Shown here in pieces: positions 43,801 to 54,830 of a stretch of 64,000 bases of DNA. Below the pieces are notes generated by a model, which was given only the letters and a program-made list of their open reading frames with translations, was not told the origin of the DNA and did not search any database. Within the stretch, counting starts at the first letter, position 1. Every line of letters starts with the position of its first letter. Origin of the DNA: Massospora cicadina (lineage: Eukaryota > Entomophthoromycota > Entomophthoromycetes > Entomophthorales > Entomophthoraceae). Position numbers and translations under genes: made by a program. The stretch spans positions 1-64,000 of the forward strand of contig JAKSZP010004227.1 in assembly GCA_022478985.1 (NCBI GenBank), written 5' to 3'.

Positions 43801-43859
43801 AATTTTTAAACTTTAAATTTTATTTAGGGAAGGCTGACCAGGGGATGGACACTACCAAT

Positions 43860-45004
43860 AAGATACTAAACAAAAAAATTAACTTAAGTGAGAGGAGGGC
43901 ACCCCAGAGAAGCAGACGTTATCTCCTGTTGCCAGCGGTAATGCCAAGAGAAGGAGGGGTAGTTACATGTGCAGGGGCTTGTGCCACTATTGAGCACGTA
44001 TGTAGGAAGGGGTCTGAAATAATGAATCAAACCGGGAACTAGGATGAGACCATCTGGCAGCAACGGGGTGGGAGGTACCCAAAAATCCACACTTGAAAGT
44101 GGTCCATAAGGTGCGACTGGAACCAGCGTATAGCTTCCTGGAGGGTGGGAGCGGAGCATTAGATAGCATCTAGGACAATCGTGTGGATAGTACACATAGC
44201 GATTGCAACTACCAAGGCATGGGGGGAAGGTGGAAGAGGGGAAACCATGGATAAAGCAAACATGTCCTTAGAAAGGCTGAAGGACTGTGCCTGATCCTGG
44301 AGAAATAGATTTTGCACCTCACGCCATATCACTTTTGATGGAGGGCACTCTTCCAGGCGATGAACAAGAGTTCCATACTGGCCACATGTGATGCAGGATG
44401 AGTGCAAAGCGTTAGAGCGCTCGTCAGTATGGTATTCCTGTCTCAAGCAGAGCCATACATGGGAACAAATATGCGGCTGCAAAAGAGGGTGGTGGGTGTA
44501 CTTCCAAATGGCTTTCTGGGTATCTAGTGGGTAGGGGATGTCCACCAAGTCCAGGTAGTCCACCCTAGTCATGGTAGGGGGTCGCATGGGTATCACTCCG
44601 TTCAGAATGGGTAGTCCTTGTACTTCCTGGGTGAACTGAGAAGGGCTCTCTCTCTGGGCGGTGTGCCCACAGATGTGAATTCTACAAACAGTGCTCCGCA
44701 TGGAGAGGAGGATCCTTTTGAAGTTGGGCAACGTCCCATGTGGACCCGCAGCAGAAGGATGTGAGGCAAGGCACTTTAACAGAGAGTGGGGGTGGGTAGT
44801 ATTGCTGAGGCCCAGGGCGCAGGAAATTTTGGAGCGGACCACATGGGACCAGTGCTGGGCTGAGATCGTAGGGATGTTGACTGCGGCGATCCAAGTTCCA
44901 AGGACCTTGGCAGCATGGGCCTCAGAGTTGAGCAGGACCATACCACCACTATGGCGAGGGCCAAACATGACATCCAGGTGCACCAGCGGTGGGCAGCCTA
45001 ACAA
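43860..45004 (-). pseudogene. LINE K: ORF2 C-terminus with zinc finger (281-codon open segment)
   Basis: 44159-45004 is the longest open frame in the window. It contains the post-RT region (NSEAHAAKVLGTWIAAVNIP, THHPLLQPHICSHVWLCLRQ) and a terminal CITCGQYGTLVHRLEECPPS (C-x2-C...H-x4-C) followed by KVIWREV. This matches the zinc-binding RT-associated domain of LINEs. After the stop at 44159 the same frame goes on with TLQEAIRWFQSHL, so the true end may lie nearer 43900. Confidence 0.8.
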
Positions 45005-46160
45005 AAGCCACCCTTGCAGAAGGGCATATAATTAATTGAAGAAACAAGGGAAAAGCTATGGCGTGGGCCCCAAACCAAACTTTAGAGAGGAGCATAGAGT
45101 TGGCTAGAACTACCCTGCCTGTAAAGGAGGTGTGGTGGTCTTTGAGGGAAGCTATGCTTTTTGTAACGTTGTCGAAGATATGGTTTTCCATCACCGTTGA
45201 GACATACCCTCCTGCCTCCAGCCACACCCCCAAATGGCGGACAAGGCCAACGGTGGGGCGTGGCAAAAAGGGGAGTACGAGCAGGGTGGAGTGGGGTGGG
45301 CAGGGCAAGTGACCCCATGAGCTAGTTGATGAGGCTGAAAGGAAAAGGGGTTCTGGGCCCAGCAGTCTTGATACCAACCAAGGAAATATTTCGATTTTGG
45401 AGGCGTTAAGTGAAGCATTGCTTACCCTGGAGTAAACCTGGATAGTATCTTCAAGAGCGCATGCATCATGATAGTTAGACACCCCAACCACACAATCATC
45501 AGCAAATGCCAACATCTTGACTGGTGCTTGGCCTTGCACATGGACACCTTTAAGGCGGGAATTCACATTACAAAGAAGTGGGTCAAGGCTGAAGTTATAC
45601 AAGAGTGGGTTAAGAGGGTCCCCTTGGCGTAAGCCCTTTTAAGGCGGACTACATCCGTGAGTAAGCCAGGGCCACGAGCAGCCAATGTGGCATATTCCGT
45701 GAGCAACATCACCCAATTAATTAAGCGAAAGGGGACGCGGAACTTGTGGTGGCAGGCTCTGAGGTAATCCCAGTTGACTCTATCATAGGTCTTCTGCTGG
45801 TCTAAAAACACAAGTGCTACAGAAGCCGTGGATTGACAAACGTTGGCTACGGTGTGTATATTGTCCCAAATCAACCTTTTGGGAATGAAACCAAATTGTT
45901 CAGGGGAAATGAAAGCAGAGGCAACAACCTCTAGCTGGTAGACATGATTTTAGTAAAATCTTTTGTGTCTGTGTTAGTAAGTGAAATGGGGCTCCAGTTG
46001 GCCAAGTCCAGCTTATTCCCTTTCTTGTACAACGTTAACGTGAGGGTCTCTTGCCCTCCAGGTAGGAGGCGCGTTTCCAGAAGGCATTGGTTCATAGGGG
46101 CAAGCAGCAAGGAGTAAAAATATTTAAATTACTTCTTATAGAACTCATAAGGGATGCCGT
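44949..46160 (-). pseudogene. LINE K: ORF2 reverse transcriptase
   Basis: Upstream fragments give KKGNKLDLANWSPISLTNTD (about 45960-46030). The frame 45563-45874 has the motif A block VALVFLDQQKTYDRVNWDYL. The frame 44949-45602 has DPLNPLLYNFSLDPLL and then MLAFADDCVVGVSN, the FADD catalytic motif C intact. The two main frames overlap and are shifted against one another. It would copy element RNA at the nicked target. Confidence 0.82.
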
Positions 46161-46596
46161 CTGGATCTGGGCATTTCCTGTATGGTGCACCATGAACGGT
46201 GGACCAGAGTTCATCCTGAGTAATCAAATATATTAACTTCGGGAATCAGGAATTGGTGAGGATATGTGCACTTTCAAGAAAATCTTCCAATTCAGCTGAG
46301 AAGTTTGGATCAGATTGATATAGCTTGGAGTGATAATTTTATATTTTAATTGTCGCTTTGGCTGATGTATCTGCAATGGAGTTGTCTTGCCTTCACACCT
46401 GTGTGCAGGCTAAAATCTGGCATGGTGAGAAGAATTTTTGAAAAAATTAAGCGGAAACTGTATTGCCCACTGTTATATGCTTTGCTTTATACTGAACAAA
46501 ACCTGATGCTTGTGTTGTCTTACCAATGCGTTAAGGTGAGTAGACACTTCCGCTCACTTGCGACCCCAAGCTCAGCTGAAGCCTGCAGTGGGGACT

Positions 46597-47560
46597 TTAG
46601 ACTCCAGATAATCCAATTTTGCCAGATGTGCAAAATGACTGCTGAGGCAGCCTGTGAGCGATGGGAGGAGAGGTGGTGAGCCTGGAAGATTGTGTTTGCT
46701 TTGAAGGTTGACCAGGTGGAAATTGATTTTTGCACATAACGATGCAATAAATTCTGGATCTGAAGTCATGGTTTCCACCCTTGAGGAAAATCTTGGCAAT
46801 GCAATCTTGGTGGAGCGAGTTTGCACCATCTGGCGCCTGGGCTGCTGGACTGGACAAATGGAAGGAAACTGATGCCATCCTGTGGTTGGAGAAATCGATT
46901 TTCATCATGGTAAAGTGGGAAATTTGGGATTGAATTTTCAACAGCGTTAGAATAAGGTCAATGCGGGTCATAGACCTTAGCTGGCCTTTGTTCACATGGG
47001 GGCGAGACATGTTAGTGAGTAGCAGTGCATGATGTGGAAAAGTATCAAACTATCCTAGGGTGGCTTTGAGAATGCAAAGTTCAACATGGCCATGTGGGGG
47101 TGTAGGCGATGAGGGCCAGAGATCTGTGGTTGGGTTTGTCAAGCAGTTCATGTTGCCAATAACAAATGGGTCAGGGGATAGCAGAAGGAAATTGACAGCT
47201 GAGAAGTTTTTTCAATGATCTCATGCACAGGTTGTGGCGTAAAAGTTAATGACAGCGTGCACCTCACATCCCATGAAAAGGTGACTACAAGGATGTGGCC
47301 GTTGAGGTATGACTGTGATGAATTAAATGTAAAGCTATGGTTCACACGAACAAGAACCCCACAATGCATAGACCAAAAGGAAAGGGAAGGGAGGAGCATG
47401 GTTGCCCATGCTTCCTCTGCACCGCGCAGACAGTGGGTTTCCTGAATGGCCAGGATGTCCACGGGTAAATTACTACTCAAAAGAACTCAGTTTTTAGCTC
47501 AGGACAGCGAGGCCTTGAGTCCACGATGTTCAATGTCCCTAAAGTAAAGGCTCCCCCCAT
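46597..47560 (-). pseudogene. LINE K: ORF2 AP-type endonuclease
   Basis: The frame 47148-47480 carries VDILAIQETHCLRG, the Glu-containing block of AP endonucleases. The frame 46597-47010 carries SMTRIDLILTLL and FSNHRMASVSF, which match SRIDxILxS and SDHxxVxV. The His of the last motif is kept and its Asp is changed to Asn. The GDxN block is degenerate (IGNMNCLTNPTT). The enzyme nicks target DNA for priming. Confidence 0.72.
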
Positions 47561-47859
47561 TGCACCTTAAGTGCGAGGGGAAGAGCACCCATGCCCTTCA
47601 GCCTTCTTGATTTCAGCATGTCACTGCTTGGCAACATGGGTATTCTGTGCAAAGGAGTATGGTTTGGTATGGGAAACTTTAGCTTTGGGGTTTGCGTTGG
47701 CTTTTGCTTTCTGCTTTTTTCCCACTGTGTGATGAGGTTTTGTCACTGTGTGCACTTGCAGTTCATTATCGCATGAATTTGGAATCTTGGAAGGAATATT
47801 GTGGGGGCTTTGGTTCCAATTGATGCTCGGTAGAATTGGTCAGGTGAAACCAACTCACC

Positions 47860-48990
47860 CATCAGGTTTTCAGCTTGGGTGGCCCAATTGGCTTGGGCGT
47901 CCCAATCTGATTGGTAGAGGGATTTGCAAGCTGCTACTGCCAAAAGTCTCAATGTCCTTATGGAGCTGGGCTGGTAGGATCACGGATTCAGTCTTGGCTG
48001 CCTCTTTGGCTGCCGCCTTGCAGGCCTTCTTGGCCTTCTTTCGCTTCTGTGGGGACACAGGTTTTACTTGAATGTAGCATCATTGCACTCCCCATGGGAA
48101 GGCTGCGTCAGTGTCTATTGCTGGTTTGTAGTGGGTGTCTACACCACACTGCATCTGTAATTATTTCACGTTGGATAGTGCCCTCCTTGGTGGGGCAGGT
48201 ATTGGCGTTGTGGACAAAAGCATGACAAAAAGTGCAGATAGGAGGCGTGCTATCCATGGAGACCCTGAATGGGCAGTAATCTTGCCCATTGATTTCGATA
48301 TAAGCAGTATGTGGGATTTGCGTCAAATCTTATGCTATCCCCACGGATGGGGTGAGAACAGAAATCGCTTCTCCCATGCACAGGTTGGGCATGAGTGTAA
48401 ATCGCTGCACCTCAAAGGATTGGATTTCCCCATATTTGGAGAGACCAGCTTTCAGGTGGTGCTCTAGCATGGTGCGCTTGAATGTAGTAGGTAAGAAGGC
48501 AAAAGTTACAAAAATTTGGTTTGATTTAGTCCAGCATGTGTGCTTCATTTCAACTACCTGTTGACCATCCGGGAGGTCCACTACTACACATGTTTTTGCG
48601 GCTTCATCCACTGCATCTTTAGTTTTGAATCCAAGATCAAGCCAACCATGAGGCATAGTTTGTGGTGCGACATATACCGCGTTCTGTAAATGAGTGTGTA
48701 CATCTCCACAATTTTCTCATAAAGCGTCATTTATTGAATATCCAAAAACATGCACCCCATGTTCCACCAAAAATAGTGGTTGTGAGTGCGTCATATTGAT
48801 GAACTGGTTGCAGTGCGCTTGCCAGGCCTAAAAATCTGGGGAAATGGTAACCACTGGTTTTTTATTACTAATTATATTTATTCCACCAGACTCACCAGGG
48901 GCGTTTATGAAACTTGGTTAATGTGGGGCCTCCACCTGTGCCCTCAACTTTACTCACCCAACTGCTCCCTGACATTGGGTGCAAACTAAT
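47860..48990 (-). pseudogene. LINE K: ORF1 (RRM-like region, CCHC knuckle, basic tail)
   Basis: A start MSGSSWVSKVEGTGG lies at about 48975. The frame 48330-48656 has VVVDLPDGQQVVEM and HHLKAGLSKYGEIQSFEVQR, like an RNA-recognition fold. The frame 48108-48326 has the knuckle CTFCHAFVHNANTC, an exact C-x2-C-x4-H-x4-C. A lysine-rich stretch (SPQKRKKAKKACKAAAKEAA) follows at about 48000-48055. The protein would bind LINE RNA. Frames are broken at least three times. Confidence 0.7.
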
Positions 48991-49089
48991 CTCCTCAATG
49001 AGATTATCAAACTTTACCTAGAATTGAATTGAATTTGTTGTAAAAGTGTTTGCAGTGAGAGAGAATAGTTTTTATTAGCGCTTTATTTA

Positions 49090-49168
49090 TTTCTTTAAAG
49101 TTTTACAAATCTTTGTGGAATCCAGCAGGCGTCAAGCACCAGTGAGCAAGGATCAGCTGGATTCTACA
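49090..49168 (+). repeat. Element D 3' LTR, last part
   Basis: Resumes after LINE K with TTTCTTTAAAG and ends GATTCTACA. It parallels 38360-38443. Confidence 0.85.
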
Positions 49169-50290
49169 AGGGATGAGAAATTATAAAAGATCAATATGAC
49201 AGAAATTTTTATTTCCAAAGATTACTAAGTGGAATTATTTGATTATTGCAACCTATAAAGGAATGAGAATAAGCAATAAAAGTAGACATTAGAACAGTTA
49301 CATCCCACTACTATATAGAATTGATGCCTTTTTTGATATCCATGAGACTCAAAATTAGCATAAGGAGTGTTATATAGAAGCTTATCTGGAAGTTCACTTC
49401 CTACTAAAAGGTAAATTGTAATTTTTCTTAACAAACAATTTTTAACTACGTTATAGGACCACTGCCTAATATTTCTGAGCGATGTAAGTATAAAAGTATT
49501 CATTGACCACCCCACCAAGTGGGTGGAGGCCAGGGCTGTTTAATATTTAGGCCCACAATGACGTTTAAATTTATTTTAGGAAGTATCTTGTATCTTTGTG
49601 GATGCCCACAAACCAAACTAACTATAACAGGACTAGTGTCTTCACTCATATAGCTTTAAAAGTTAAATAAATTGAAGGTTAATCAAAGAGCTGCTTTCTA
49701 CATCTTATTCACTTTAAAGTTAATTGCACCATATAATGAATAAACAATACTTTTTTGGCAAACTACATAAATTAGTTACTTTTAAGGCATCCAGTTAGAA
49801 TCCTCTCTTGTCTTTAGTTAATTTTCTATGATATCACTTACCAATTGGCAACAGGGAAATCACTATTCTAATTAATAGTTGAAAAAAATATCATGTTATT
49901 CCCTAATACATACTAATGTTTCCATGAAAAGAACATAATTTCAAAACAATGTTTAGAGAAACTAGCGCAGACCCAAATTCAGTTACATAGTGAAGCCTAC
50001 TTCGTTGCTCTGGCTTTAAAAGTTAGGCCTCTAAAGCATAATAGTATTGAATTATGGATTTTACCTACCCTTGCTTCAGGGTGATTGGTCATCTATTATG
50101 ACAGCCATGGATTTGTAAGGACTGGTTAGTCGGAGCATATCTAAAAAATGCTTTTGAGATCATTGAGAAAATTTACTATAACTTTTCCGCTATGAAGGGT
50201 TCTATAATGGATTACCTTTGATTGGATGCATGGTAAGTTCCTGAAGAAGTACCTGCATAGCTCTGGAGGATTGTCCACAGCTTCCCATTA
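49169..50290 (+). pseudogene. Element E: integrase, very decayed
   Basis: Fragments read NYVIGPLPNISERCKYKS (about 49447-49500; the first catalytic Asp of xDVIGPLP is Tyr), then FIDHPTKWVEARAV (about 49499-49545). CGCPQTK lies near 49595. The C-terminal end reads MHGKFLKKYLHSSGG (about 50228-50275). It continues the gypsy polyprotein left off at 21924, so D is nested here. Too decayed for any product. Confidence 0.65.
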
Positions 50291-50352
50291 ATTTGATTTT
50301 ATCCATCCCCCACTTAATGCTGGTACCTGACGCATGGTCAAGTGGAAGTAAG

Positions 50353-51475
50353 TGTTGTAACATGGTTTTACCAATCATGAGAACAAAACGAATATTTACC
50401 TAATTTATATTTAGCTAAAGATTAAGCTTAAGTTGTTGTTAACTGAATCACTACATGGTATTTTATTATGTTATCAATCTATTGATCAACCGCTTCCAGG
50501 CTTAATGGCCAATGAGAATGTTACAAATCTCAGTATTGGTAACCATCATTGATTAAATGTTTATGAAAAGTAAGATTGATTTCTCCCAGCTTGTCAATGA
50601 TAAGCCTTGACTCATTAATTTTTTAGTCATCTGGGGCAAGCGGCTTAGTCATTTAATCTCTTATTTATAATATCATTTTTATCCCATCTTAGCGTAAAAT
50701 ATTGCTATTAGAGCTATTATTATAATTGACTTTTGTTAGCAATCAACCTATTAGGTTATCATCACTAGAGTGTAAATCTTTGAGGCTAAAGCCTTAGTTT
50801 CATAGTCTTCTCAAAAATTTCTTTAAATCACTTACTATTAATAGATGCAGTTATGTTACCATATAGCTGGCATCTGTAGGACTTAAGGTGTTAAAAAGCA
50901 TACAATAAAGGGTTAGTCAGGATAATGGGAATTGAGTTTGTATCACGAGTCAATTCCTACTAGCTAAGAGAATAAGAAACTTATAAGAATCAGCCACTGT
51001 TAGTACCTGGATACTACATTGTGCTTTTATATAACTTTAATTTTGATAAAACCATTGTCAGGACCACAGGTGTAATACCTCATATCCCTCAAAATTTTGA
51101 GTCCAGGGGACCCAAAATTTCAGAGTGTTAGATTGCCTCCTTTTGCTTCTCTTGGTTGGGAAGACTTTATCAGATACTACGTCTGGAGAGGCAATTCTTA
51201 ATAAAAAATAACAATATTTACTTAAAATTTTGAAAAGGAGGAAAAACATAAAGTTTATTATCTTAATACCAGCTATATAAGGGTAATAGTGGGAGGTGTT
51301 TTGGGAAAATATAAGCAGCCCAATCAAAGATCTAATAAATGAATGAATTGGGGATTTTGGTAAAAGCCTAAACTATCTCAGTTGAATTTCTCATGCTTGT
51401 CTTATGGCTTGGGTTTGAACCCTGTGGTTGGGTAGCTCGGAGGGAGCATGAATTGACTATTTTGGTCAGAGTTGA
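50353..51475 (+). other. Probable element E 3' LTR and unassigned AT-rich sequence
   Basis: A purine-rich GTCAAGTGGAAGTAAG precedes TGTTGTAACATGG at 50353, so E's 3' LTR may start there. Its partner is off the window and the far end cannot be set. I see no gene up to 51475. A palindromic GGGTTTGAACCC lies near 51411. J's own 5' part may begin somewhere in here. Confidence 0.35.
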
Positions 51476-52327
51476 TTTCATGTTTAAATGACATGATAGT
51501 AGGGACCAACCATAAGGATAAGGCTGGGCAACAGGAGTCCCAGAAGGTGAAGCTTCAGGCCCTCCCTGACCTCAGGCACACACTAGACCAACGCTGGGTA
51601 CTAGCCAAATATGCCCAGGTTGGTATTAGTGAAATGAAGAACGCCCATCCCCTTTAATTGGCCCAGGCGTTAAAAATGAATGGGTTATTTGATTAACAGC
51701 AAAGTATACTATTCAGTTAATTGAGGAACGGGGATTTGAAATCCATTCCATTTTATGAAACTATGCTTTTGGGTTGGATCCAACTTCAAACAATTACTTG
51801 AGTGAAGTCAGTTTCAGTGTATTATACAAATATTGATGGTAGTGTTTGCCTATTGGTGAATTGGTGCTTGGGCCCACTTCAGCAAACCCCAAATTTCACT
51901 GAAGAAGTTTAAATCTGTTTTCCATGGCCAACAATTCTTGTTGGTTAACTTTCCTAATAAACATTTTCCGTTTTCCTGTTTTTTATGTTATCTCTAGCGA
52001 TCCTGTGCATGGACCCTTTGAGGATGTCTCACGCTAAGTTACCCACACTATTATAAATATAATTAAACTTTCAACTAGTGCATTGTTGGGTCGCCCAGGT
52101 TCCCTCCAACCTGGGACGTTTACCCCTTTTCCCTTTGTGCACCAAGTCAATTTTGGTTGGTTAATTTCTATCATGATTACGCTTCTCTTCATAAGTAATT
52201 ATTACTTAAGCACCCTCCGCTGGGCTCTAGTCACTTTTGAACTAGTGGTAGTTTCCTGGCGTAGGCCTTGTGGACTGATAACTACCACGTTAGGTACAGG
52301 AGTGTTATAGACACTCTCCTTACATCA
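51476..52327 (+). mobile_element. Unit X copy 2: stand-alone LTR-like insertion (852 bp)
   Basis: It matches copy 1 (29802-30693) from TTTCATGTTTAAATGACATG to GACACTCTCCTTACATCA. A perfect GTTGA flanks it (51471-51475, 52328-52332). It has a reading frame from ATG 51493 (MIVGTNHKDKAGQQESQKVK, then LQALPDLRHTLDQRWV) and an AATAAA near 51956. A hydrophobic frame runs at 52083-52310. Both copies are independent insertions with their own duplications, so it is not simply the LTR of J. Confidence 0.75.
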
Positions 52328-52332
52328 GTTGA

Positions 52333-53100
52333 CCAACCCCTCAACTCTATGTGCACGAACTTTTCCATGTGGAACTTTTCTGAAGTGGAATTGGTGGGCG
52401 CTAGCTGTGGGCTTAGGCCGTGGTCAGTTCGCACCACTGTTTCCTCTTTTGCTGAAGGTTGGAGCAACTTGGCATTATTATGGTTGCCTCTAACTGTAAA
52501 GTAACCACCCTTTGTACTCGTATCTGGTGGATACAGATGCTTCATGGTCCAAAAGTCGTGATTCCCTGACTTTACGCCAAAATTATCAATTTCAAATTAA
52601 ATAAATGAGTTTTCCTTTGACAGTCATTCAGATGATGCTGGCGGAATTGGTGCAGATGGATCTGGGGGTGTTGGCCTTAGATATTGTCAGACATAACATT
52701 GCAGTTAGGGAATAGGGTCGTTTGCACCTAAAAACGCGTTTATGACGATAATCTTATCCAAGTCTCTGAGCCGTTTCTTAGCTTTTATGGTCTGGATGAG
52801 AACTCTATTCCAGTATATCAAATAACCCCTGAGAACCCTCGTTTGACCCCTACCATGATCCGTGGCACTCAGGAAGCAGATAAAGAACTTCGTATTAAAT
52901 ATAATAAAGTATATGCACCTGCAGAAGGCATGGTGGGGTATGTAACCTCAGTAGTAAGAGTGGCCAACTATCCCTCCCCCTTCTATGATTCCAAAACATA
53001 CCCTGATGGCGTGCTAGTACCAGAGGAATACTTTATGGTGAAGTATTGGGATTTTCTGCTTATAATAAAGACCATTTGGGGTATTTTCTACTGACTGCTA
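52333..53100 (+). pseudogene. Element J: region between X and protease (gag not recognised)
   Basis: Only one long frame is seen (52843-53094): RIKYNKVYAPAEGMVGYVTS, VVRVANYPSPFYDSKTYPDG, VLVPEEYFMVKYW. It shows no knuckle or capsid motif. I cannot assign a function. Position before the protease suggests Gag C-terminal or a linker. The stretch is short for a full gag. Confidence 0.35.
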
Positions 53101-53590
53101 TCCTGTCTTCCCTTTAGGGAAATTCAGCACCACTATTCTTGTGGATACTGGTGCCACAGAAAACTTTATGGACCTGAGCCTAGCCGATTACCTTGGGCTG
53201 ATTTACTTGCCTGGTGGTATGGTTAGGGGAGGGGTGTCCCGAGTTATCCCACTCTGAAGGTCGTTGGAACAGTGGACTATCAGGTTGGCAAATACCACTT
53301 GTCCAATCACTTCCAAGCTATCAAAAACCACCTGTACCCTATCATTTTTGGTGTGGAGTGGTGGCGGAAGTTTGACGTTAGAACCAACTTGAAAGAGAAT
53401 ACCCTATCCCTAACAGTAAAGAATTGTCGCACACTAGTTGTTCCTTTGTCTGAGGCTGACGCTCAGGGCAACTTTCCCCACTGGCCCCACCTTCACAACC
53501 TTTGCCTTGCCTCTATGCTGAAGCCCACTGTGGTGGTTACCCTACCTTCTTGTTTGGATGGTTTGGAATCTTCCTTGGATGCAGCTTGAG
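53100..53590 (+). pseudogene. Element J: aspartic protease, active site intact
   Basis: The frame reads FSTTILVDTGATENFMDLSL (about 53122-53180), then MVRGGVSRVIPL before a stop. Open codons from 53272 give HFQAIKNHLYPIIFGVEWWR, NTLSLTVKNCRTLVVPLSEA. VDTGATENF is a typical catalytic site of this group, and the IIFGxxWW block matches its C-terminus. Confidence 0.75.
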
Positions 53591-54480
53591 TTGATGCACT
53601 AACTAATCATTCTGAGTTTGACTGTACTTCAAACTCACTGTGGATCTGGTGCATATTTCTTTTCCCATTTACCCCTTGACCATCCAGGAGGAAGAGGCTT
53701 TAGATGTGCGGGTGAAGGAGCAGTTAGCCAACGGTGCGATTCTTTCAGCGGACCTCACCTATTTTGCTCCCCCTTCTCTTTGTTGAGAAGGCTTATGGTA
53801 CTCTACGCCCATGCGTAGACTGTGGGAACCTCAACAACGTTACTGTACCCGACCTCCATACCATCCCTTTGGATTCACAGATTGCGCGCTATGTGGAGAA
53901 GTCAAAGGTCTTCTCCAAGCTGGACTGCCTCAATGCGTTCAATCAGATTTGGATTAAAAAGGGACAAGAGTGGTTAACCACATTCCACTCTAGAAAAGGG
54001 ATTTTCCAGTTTTGGGTCATGCCCTTTTGGGCTTAAAAATTCCCCACTATCTCTTAACGCCACATTAATGTAGCGTTGGGGACTTGTTAGGGGTATGTGC
54101 GGTTGCCTAGATGGATAATATCCTGGTGTTTTCCCCCCAGCTGGAGTCCCATGCAGTACATCTTTGGCAAGTGGTGGAGAGGTTAAAGTCAGTCAGTTTT
54201 ATGCTAAATATTAGAAAATATGAATTTTTTAAGTCCCAGGTCACTTTTCTGGGCAAAGTCATGTTTAAACAAGGTCATATGATAACTCCAGACAAGGAGA
54301 AGGCTATTCGTGAGTGGCCCGCCCCCACCTCAGTCAAGGAATTGAGGTGCTTTCTGGAGACGTGTACGTTCCTCAAGAAGTTCACGCCCAATCTTTATGA
54401 GGTGGCAGCACCCTTATATAAGGCTAGCGGTGCCAAGGTGCTTCAGTGGTCCCCGTTTTGGAGGATGCTTTCCAAGCAGT
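53591..54480 (+). pseudogene. Element J: reverse transcriptase
   Basis: PLTIQEEEALDVRVKEQLAN gives the N-terminus. The frame 53734-54036 has LRPCVDCGNLNNVTVPDLHT, SKVFSKLDCLNAFNQIWIKK and FWVMPFWA. The palm continues as FGLKNSPLSLNATLM in another frame. MDNILVFSPQLESHAVHLWQ (from 54111) holds the catalytic loop, with the second Asp changed to Asn. FLETCTFLKKFTPNLYEVAA is the thumb. Several stops are present. Confidence 0.78.
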
Positions 54481-54830
54481 AAAGTGCACCCTGTTGTCCA
54501 CGTCTGTTCTTTGCCATGTTGACTCTTCAGAGGAGTTCATTGTGTCTACTGATGCCTCCAACTTCGCCATAGTAGCCGCCTTGTTACAAGTAGGCGAAGA
54601 TGGGATAGAGCATCCGATGGGATATTTTTATAGGAAAACGTCTTTGCCAGAGTTGATTTTACGCCTTTTGTGACAAGGAGTTACTAGCATTGGTGGAGGC
54701 GCTGTCTTACTGGCGTCACCACTTGAATGGCTCCACCTAGCTGTTCTGCATACATACAGATCACCGTTCCTTGCTGTACTACTGTGCCCCTCATGTCCAC
54801 ACCCCATAGTAGACCCATTGGCATGAGACC
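54446..54830 (+). pseudogene. Element J: RNase H, cut by H
   Basis: FIVSTDASNFAIVAALLQVG (about 54537-54600) and HPMGYFYRKTSLPE lie in one frame. KELLALVEALSYWRHHLNGS and FCIHTDHRSLLYY follow after a frameshift. The domain resumes in its linker at 62804 after element H. Confidence 0.75.

Larger units (their letters stand above)
43801..49068 (-). mobile_element. LINE K: near full-length non-LTR retrotransposon (5268 bp)
   Basis: The LINE lies on the minus strand inside D's 3' LTR. It is flanked by a perfect 21-bp duplication (TTTTTATTAGCGCTTTATTT plus A at 43780-43800 and 49069-49089). ORF1 has an RRM-like region and a CCHC knuckle. ORF2 has an AP-type endonuclease, RT and a C-terminal CCHC-type zinc finger. 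No RNase H is seen. The 3' end (CCCCTGGTCAGCCTTCCCTA at 43825-43844, then AATAAAATTT...) is A/T-rich. The layout resembles Tad-like fungal LINEs, but clade needs a tree. Confidence 0.9.
21925..49168 (+). mobile_element. Element D: Ty3/gypsy retrotransposon split by B and by LINE K
   Basis: D's 5' LTR is 21925-22554 plus 38316-38443. Its 3' LTR is 43119-43800 plus 49090-49168. Reassembled lengths are 758 and 761 bp. The internal region 38444-43118 has gag, protease, dUTPase-like module, RT, RNase H and integrase. Without the inserts D is about 6.2 kb. A clean 5-bp duplication is not visible (AAGAA before, AGGGA after). It lies in E between RNase H and integrase. Confidence 0.85.

Noticed and set aside
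43884..44195. Plus- and minus-strand open frames overlapping LINE K (for example 103 codons here, and plus-strand frames at 45058-45312 and 47215-47445)
   Set aside because: Shadow frames opposite or beside ORF2 without any domain.
44159..45004. 281-codon open frame as an independent gene
   Set aside because: It continues the LINE ORF2 after the RT and ends with the LINE-type zinc finger, so it is part of LINE K.
51400..51440. tRNA or SINE suggested by GGGTTTGAACCC
   Set aside because: The B-box-like palindrome has no A box in the right order or spacing, and no LINE-type tail or duplication was found.
51476..52327. 5' LTR of element J
   Set aside because: The unit has its own GTTGA duplication on both sides and a second stand-alone copy in C with AGATG, so it is an independent insertion.
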